Assembly (NCBI GenBank): GCA_002690915.1
Contig: NZGF01000006.1
Span: 1-35,497, forward strand
Length of the DNA stretch: 35,497 nucleotides
Direction: 5' to 3'
From: Crocinitomicaceae bacterium
GTDB taxonomy: Bacteria > Bacteroidota > Bacteroidia > Flavobacteriales_D > Sanyastnellaceae
Shown piece by piece: positions 31,792-35,497 of this stretch (its first letter is position 1; each line of letters begins with the position of its first letter). Under the pieces are notes generated by a model. The model ran no database searches. It saw only the letters and a program-made list of their open reading frames with translations, and was not told the origin of the DNA. The translations under genes and the position numbers were made by a program.

Positions 31792-32748
31792 ATGTCTGCA
31801 AGCGCTACCCGCATTCTCGTCATTCGGTTTTCTTCGATTGGGGATATCGTGCTAACAGCACCTGCGCTTGACAGCCTGCGGCAGGCCATCCACGGTCCGT
31901 GTGAGATCCATTTCTTGACCAGGGCCAACATGGCCTCTGTTGTCGCTGGATTCGGCACCCTCGTCGACGAGGTACACACCATTGAGGCATCAACCGCTGA
32001 AGTGAAAGAAACGCTGAAGGCCTTGAATTTTGATTATATCGTGGACTTGCACAATAACGTGCGATCGCGATCAATCAAAAGGACCTTGGGCTTGATATCC
32101 TTCACCGTGGACAAACAGAATTGGGCCAAATGGTTGCTAGTGCGCGGTTGGCGCCACGAGCCGGTCACTTCCATTGTAGAGCGTTACTTTGAAGCATTTG
32201 CCGGTGCCTTTGGGGCGGAAATGCCTTCGTCTTGGCCGGCCCTTTTTGAGGAAGCCACCCGGCCTTCGCAGCTGCCTGAGTCTTACGCGGTTTTAGCCAT
32301 TGGCGCTGCCCACTCTGGAAAACAACTTACGCCTTCGTTGATGCAATCCATCGTCGACCGATCTGATGTACCCGTCGTTCTCATTGGCGGCCGAGGCGAC
32401 ACCGAGCAGGGCAAGGCCTTGGAAGGTTCGAAGGTCATTTCATTGGCAGGTGAAACCACGTTGGCCGAATCCGCCGCCGTGCTGCGCGGTGCGCAGCACG
32501 TGTACGCCGGCGATACGGGTATGATGCACCTCGCTGCTGCCGTAGGAACGCCCGTCACCTCGTTTTGGGGATGCACCCGCCCGAGCCTCGGGATGGCGCC
32601 TTGGAGTCCCGCTCAGGGTTCTACCATCATTGTTCCCAACGTTTACGTGGGGAGCAGTCCGTGCTCGAAGCTCGGGAACCGTTGCCGCCATTCAAATGAA
32701 TGCATGGACGCGACTGAACAGGTGTATTTAGAGGGATTAGTCAAATAG
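31792..32748 (+). CDS. Glycosyltransferase family 9 (ADP-heptose:LPS heptosyltransferase-like)
   Basis: 318 aa GT-B enzyme. The N-terminal RILVIRFSSIGDIVLTAPALDSLR (about 7-30) and C-terminal YAGDTGMMHLAAAVGTPVTSFWG (about 239-261) are the two hallmark blocks of GT9 heptosyltransferases, with the DTGxMHLAAA donor-binding loop intact. LGLISFTVDKQNWAKW and the ending PCSKLGNRCRHSNECM are typical of the Bacteroidota subgroup. It probably adds a heptose or related sugar to the LPS core, downstream of the WaaA step. Its 3' end overlaps the convergent thioesterase gene by 12 bp. Confidence 0.9.
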   Translation: MSASATRILVIRFSSIGDIVLTAPALDSLRQAIHGPCEIHFLTRANMASVVAGFGTLVDEVHTIEASTAEVKETLKALNFDYIVDLHNNVRSRSIKRTLGLISFTVDKQNWAKWLLVRGWRHEPVTSIVERYFEAFAGAFGAEMPSSWPALFEEATRPSQLPESYAVLAIGAAHSGKQLTPSLMQSIVDRSDVPVVLIGGRGDTEQGKALEGSKVISLAGETTLAESAAVLRGAQHVYAGDTGMMHLAAAVGTPVTSFWGCTRPSLGMAPWSPAQGSTIIVPNVYVGSSPCSKLGNRCRHSNECMDATEQVYLEGLVK

Positions 32749-33249
32749 AGCCTTGAGCTCTGTAGCCTCTGCCGGCGGCATCTTACCCGCCAACACCAAC
32801 CGCAATTGGCGCCGACGCAAAGCACCGTCAAACCGCTCGCGCTCCTCGTCCGACTCGGGAAGTACGTCCGGAACAGCGATAGGAGCACCTAGCTGATCCA
32901 CCGCGACAAACGTATACATCGCTTCGTTGCACAATTGCTGTTCGCCACTCAGGTGATCTTCCACGTGCACCCGCATGAACACTTCCATGGAACTGTTGAA
33001 CGTACGCGTGACCTCGGCGTGAATCGTCACGATGTCGCCCAGCTTGATAGGCTTCTTGAAAGACACGTTGTTGACCGCTGCGGTCACGCAAATGCGTCGG
33101 CTGCAGCGGTGAGCGCTGATCGCAGCCGTGATATCCATCCAGTTCAACAGGTTCCCTCCCATCAGATTCCCCAGTGTGTTGGTATCGTTGGGCATAACGA
33201 TGCGCGCGCTCGAAGCGTGCGTGTCTTTGGGGGTGCGTTGTGTGACCAT
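32737..33249 (-). CDS. Hotdog-fold acyl-CoA thioesterase (YciA/BACH family)
   Basis: Hydrolyses acyl-CoA to free acid and CoA. 170 aa, one hotdog domain (about 10-135). ARIVMPNDTNTLGNLMGGNLLNWMD holds the family N-D-x-N-x-x-G-x-x-x-G-G pattern with the catalytic Asn/Asp region, and VTAAVNNVSFKKPIKLGDIVTIHAEV and SMEVFMRVHVED follow. ATG 33249 is chosen because homology starts about there; a frame from 33369 extends into the terminator region. Chain-length preference cannot be read. It overlaps the convergent GT9 gene by 12 bp. Confidence 0.9.
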   Translation of the reverse strand: MVTQRTPKDTHASSARIVMPNDTNTLGNLMGGNLLNWMDITAAISAHRCSRRICVTAAVNNVSFKKPIKLGDIVTIHAEVTRTFNSSMEVFMRVHVEDHLSGEQQLCNEAMYTFVAVDQLGAPIAVPDVLPESDEERERFDGALRRRQLRLVLAGKMPPAEATELKALFD

Positions 33250-33326
33250 GGGTGATATTTTTCCCAAAGGTCTGAAGCCTACTTGGAATTCCAGCAACGG
33301 AGCGGAATCATTTGCTCCAACAAATG

Positions 33327-33358
33327 AAAAAAGCCCCTCCATTCCTGGAAGGGCTTTT
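33327..33358 (-). terminator. Intrinsic terminator of the large T9SS protein gene
   Basis: AAGCCC-CTCC (33331-33340) pairs with GGAA-GGGCTT (33347-33356) with one C/A mismatch and a 6-nt loop. On the minus strand, TTTTTTC follows the stem. It lies about 37 bp after the stop at 33395. Confidence 0.75.
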
Positions 33359-33394
33359 CCGCTGTGCATCGCAGTGCTCAGAGTCTAATAAGAA

Positions 33395-35497
33395 TCAGTT
33401 TCCGACCATCAACTTGGTCGTCACCGTTCCGCTTGCTGAGAGAATCTGAATTTGGTATAATCCCGTCTGCAGCATGCTAGCGGGCACTTCAATATTCATA
33501 GGGACGTTGGCAAACACTTGACCTTCCCACAGTGTCATGACAAGCATACCACTTCCGTTATACAGGTGGACACCCACTTGTTCGTCCGCTTCCGTCATAA
33601 AGGTCAACAAAGCAATATCACTGGCCGGATTCGGTGTCAAACCGAGGACCTTTATTTTATGTGCATTGCTTGAACCGTCATCAGAACCTACGGAGTCATC
33701 ACCAATGGCGTCATCGCCCCAGCTGCTGTCGCTTTCGTCATTTCCGTCGAGCGTAGGCTCGATAGGCTCACACGTAAGGCCATTGACATCAACGGTATAA
33801 GAGAAGGTCGTGCTATTGCCACTGCAGTCAGTCACAGTGTATTCACGCTCGATGTTCCATGGCAAGGAGCAGTCGATGTCCGCGAAGACGTCACCGGTTC
33901 CCATAACATCCGCACCGTTAAAGGTACCCATGTAGTAGAACCATCCGCTGTAACCGTGGTTGGCATTCTTGTTGTTCGCGCCCTGACCCACTTGGAATCC
34001 GAAGAATCCGTTGGACGGCTGGTGCGACAAGGCTAATTCAGATCCTTCGTACTCGCCCCAACCAGTCGCGGTGCTGGTGCCTTGCAAGATGTAGTACATC
34101 CATTCGGTATAGTCGCCCAAACCGCAATCGGACTTATAGCTCTGCGCTCCCGGTTGATCGATCCAGTCCTGCCAGTTCAAGCCTTCGTTCAATTCGATAT
34201 CGAAGGTCCAACCCGCATTTGGATTGTCCATGGAAACCACATCCATGGTGATGTGCGCCGTGCCGTCAACAAAGTTGGACATCAATCCACCCGTCAACGT
34301 ATAGAACTCATCGCCTGGGAAGTTGAACAAACGCGCCGCGTGTGACGTGAAGTTGTCGCATGTCAATCCGTCCTCCGTAGAAGCCGGATTGCTTGGCAAG
34401 CAGAACGCTGACACATCTTCGGTCGGTGCGTATTCGCCCATATAAGCCTCTGTCAAGGTCACATCCAAATCGCCTGCACAACCGTCAGAAGCTGTGAGGG
34501 TTATGGCATCTGGAATACTTACGGTACCCCAAATGTCCTCAGCACAGACTGCGACAATACCGCCGTCCTCAACGCCTTCTGAATCATCGATGACCGGTGC
34601 TGTGGTGTCATTGACCACAATAGCGAAGCTGTGGGATGAACTGTTGCCACAAGCGTCTGTGGCTGTGAGGGTCACGAGGTGATGGTAATTACCACAATCG
34701 TCCTCGCTAACCACTTCACGGGTTTCCACGATACTCGCCACACTGCAAGCATCCGAAGCCAAAGAAGTATAGGCCATCTCGTCACACTCATTGGTTTGGT
34801 CACCAGGAACCTGCGTGAATACAGGTGCAGTGGTGTCTTCTACACTAAATGTGGCTGTTGTGCTGCTGCTGTTGCCGCAATTATCCGTGGCAGTGAACGT
34901 AACCGTTGTCGAGCCTGTAGCCCCGCAATCAACAGCCAGACCGTTGTAGTCGTTCGTCCATATGACGCCGCTACAAGCATCCGATGCCATCGCGCCGCCC
35001 TGAGAGGCAAGCCATTCGTCGAGGTCCGACGCGTTGCCCGCACCGTCACACTCGACCGTGGAATCTGCTGCAGCCATGTCGATAGCTGGTGCGGTGGTGT
35101 CTTCAATCGTGAACGTGGCAGTCGCACTGCTGCTGTTACCGCAGTCATCAGTCGCCATGAATGTGACTGTGGCTGCACCGGTTGGACCACACGCTGCATC
35201 AAGGCCATCGTAATCGTTGGTCCAGGTCACGTTGCTGCAAGCATCGCTGGCAGAGGCTCCGCCGTTCGAATCCAACCAAGCCAGAACAGCGTCTACGTTA
35301 CCCATACCGTCACACTCAACCGTGGAATCTTCTGCAGCCATGTCGATGGCAGGAGCTGTAGTGTCTTCAATCGTGAACGTAGCAGTCGTACTGCTGCTGT
35401 TGCCGCAGTCATCAGTCGCAGTGAAGGTCACCGTGGCTGCACCTGTGGCGCCGCAATCGTCGCTCAAGGAGTCGAAGTCGTTGCTCCATGTCACGCT
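33395..35497 (-). CDS. Large secreted repeat protein with T9SS C-terminal sorting domain (5' part outside window)
   Basis: 700 residues visible; the frame is open to the window edge, so the start and signal peptide are missing. It begins with HYR-like beta-sandwich repeats of 88 residues, each with TATDDCGNSSS, FTIEDTTAPAIDMAA, STVECDG, SDACS and WTNDYDGL, conserved Cys likely forming disulfides and acidic residues suited to Ca2+. A divergent repeat (VFTQVPGDQTNECDE) follows, then a unique region (about 310-590) with Trp/Tyr-rich segments. A type A T9SS tail ends it (LGLTPNPASDIALLTF...TGLYQIQILSASGTVTTKLMVGN). Probably a surface adhesin or matrix protein; the role is inferred. Confidence 0.88.
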   Translation of the reverse strand, partial: SVTWSNDFDSLSDDCGATGAATVTFTATDDCGNSSSTTATFTIEDTTAPAIDMAAEDSTVECDGMGNVDAVLAWLDSNGGASASDACSNVTWTNDYDGLDAACGPTGAATVTFMATDDCGNSSSATATFTIEDTTAPAIDMAAADSTVECDGAGNASDLDEWLASQGGAMASDACSGVIWTNDYNGLAVDCGATGSTTVTFTATDNCGNSSSTTATFSVEDTTAPVFTQVPGDQTNECDEMAYTSLASDACSVASIVETREVVSEDDCGNYHHLVTLTATDACGNSSSHSFAIVVNDTTAPVIDDSEGVEDGGIVAVCAEDIWGTVSIPDAITLTASDGCAGDLDVTLTEAYMGEYAPTEDVSAFCLPSNPASTEDGLTCDNFTSHAARLFNFPGDEFYTLTGGLMSNFVDGTAHITMDVVSMDNPNAGWTFDIELNEGLNWQDWIDQPGAQSYKSDCGLGDYTEWMYYILQGTSTATGWGEYEGSELALSHQPSNGFFGFQVGQGANNKNANHGYSGWFYYMGTFNGADVMGTGDVFADIDCSLPWNIEREYTVTDCSGNSTTFSYTVDVNGLTCEPIEPTLDGNDESDSSWGDDAIGDDSVGSDDGSSNAHKIKVLGLTPNPASDIALLTFMTEADEQVGVHLYNGSGMLVMTLWEGQVFANVPMNIEVPASMLQTGLYQIQILSASGTVTTKLMVGN
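34910..35437 (-). repeat. 264-bp tandem coding repeats (88-aa HYR-like units)
   Basis: Two complete in-frame units (35437-35174 and 35173-34910) are nearly identical at protein level in their first 44 residues. Parts of two more lie at the window edge and at 34909 downward. Very similar DNA in blocks such as GCTGTTGCCGCAGTCATCAG indicates recent unequal-crossover duplication. Confidence 0.85.

Noticed and set aside
34910-35437. Possible CRISPR-like array from regular repeats
   Set aside because: The repeats are 264 bp, in frame and encode beta-sandwich domains, with no short spacers or cas genes.

Overview
This 35.5 kb window looks like chromosomal DNA of a member of the Bacteroidota, probably a Flavobacteriales-type marine or freshwater lineage. 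The signs are two large secreted proteins with C-terminal type IX secretion (T9SS) sorting modules, a recurring TAnnTTTG promoter -7 element, an ExbB/ExbD/ExbD operon, Bacteroidota-style TrmB and Mrp sequences, weak Shine-Dalgarno use, and many genes joined by TGATG/TAATG overlaps. Base composition is moderately GC-rich by eye (about 55% in most genes), except for one AT-richer islet. Almost everything is protein coding; there are two tRNA genes, tRNA-Leu(UAA) and tRNA-Ser(GGA).

Layout. 1-2.3 kb (minus strand): an outer-membrane protein gene and waaA (Kdo transferase), followed by tRNA-Leu. 2.4-9.6 kb (plus): a tight run of seven envelope-glycan genes, made only of nucleotide-sugar enzymes plus a regulatory phosphatase: DegT aminotransferase, UDP-glucose dehydrogenase, UDP-xylose synthase, WbpD-type acetyltransferase, TviB-type UDP-HexNAc dehydrogenase, dTDP-glucose dehydratase and a CpsB-like PHP phosphatase. 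No glycosyltransferase or flippase is among them. 9.6-13.4 kb (minus): an iron-sulfur/electron-transfer module (ferredoxin, ferredoxin-NADP reductase, Nfu-like scaffold, Mrp carrier) led by trmB and an alkyltransferase-like DNA repair protein. 13.5-17.3 kb (plus): a GT-B glycosyltransferase, tadA, mgtE and a 2-hydroxyacid dehydrogenase.

17.3-20.9 kb: a roughly 3.6 kb AT-richer islet with two genes, an SGNH-like membrane-anchored protein and a large membrane GT2. It is flanked by a 33-bp direct repeat (32/33 identical) that is the 3' end of the hydroxyacid dehydrogenase gene. The right copy still reads to a stop codon that overlaps the next gene, as expected if the islet was inserted into the 3' end of that gene. 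This is the most unusual structure in the window.

20.9-26.4 kb (minus): a small lipoprotein gene, a Lys-C-like secreted serine protease with a T9SS tail, then exbB, a small membrane protein gene and two exbD genes. 26.5-30.4 kb (plus): TatD hydrolase, type I asparaginase, tRNA-Ser and a TMTC-like GT-C/TPR membrane protein. 30.5-33.2 kb: menB (minus), a GT9 heptosyltransferase-like gene (plus) and a hotdog acyl-CoA thioesterase (minus). The right edge cuts into a large secreted protein with 88-residue HYR-like repeats and a T9SS tail.

Functionally, much of the window serves the cell envelope: LPS core (waaA, GT9), activated sugars for a surface glycan, glycan polymerisation/modification (islet), energised transport (ExbBD) and T9SS-exported proteins. 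Around these sit housekeeping genes for tRNA modification, Fe-S assembly, menaquinone and magnesium. All calls come from reading the sequence; no database search was run.
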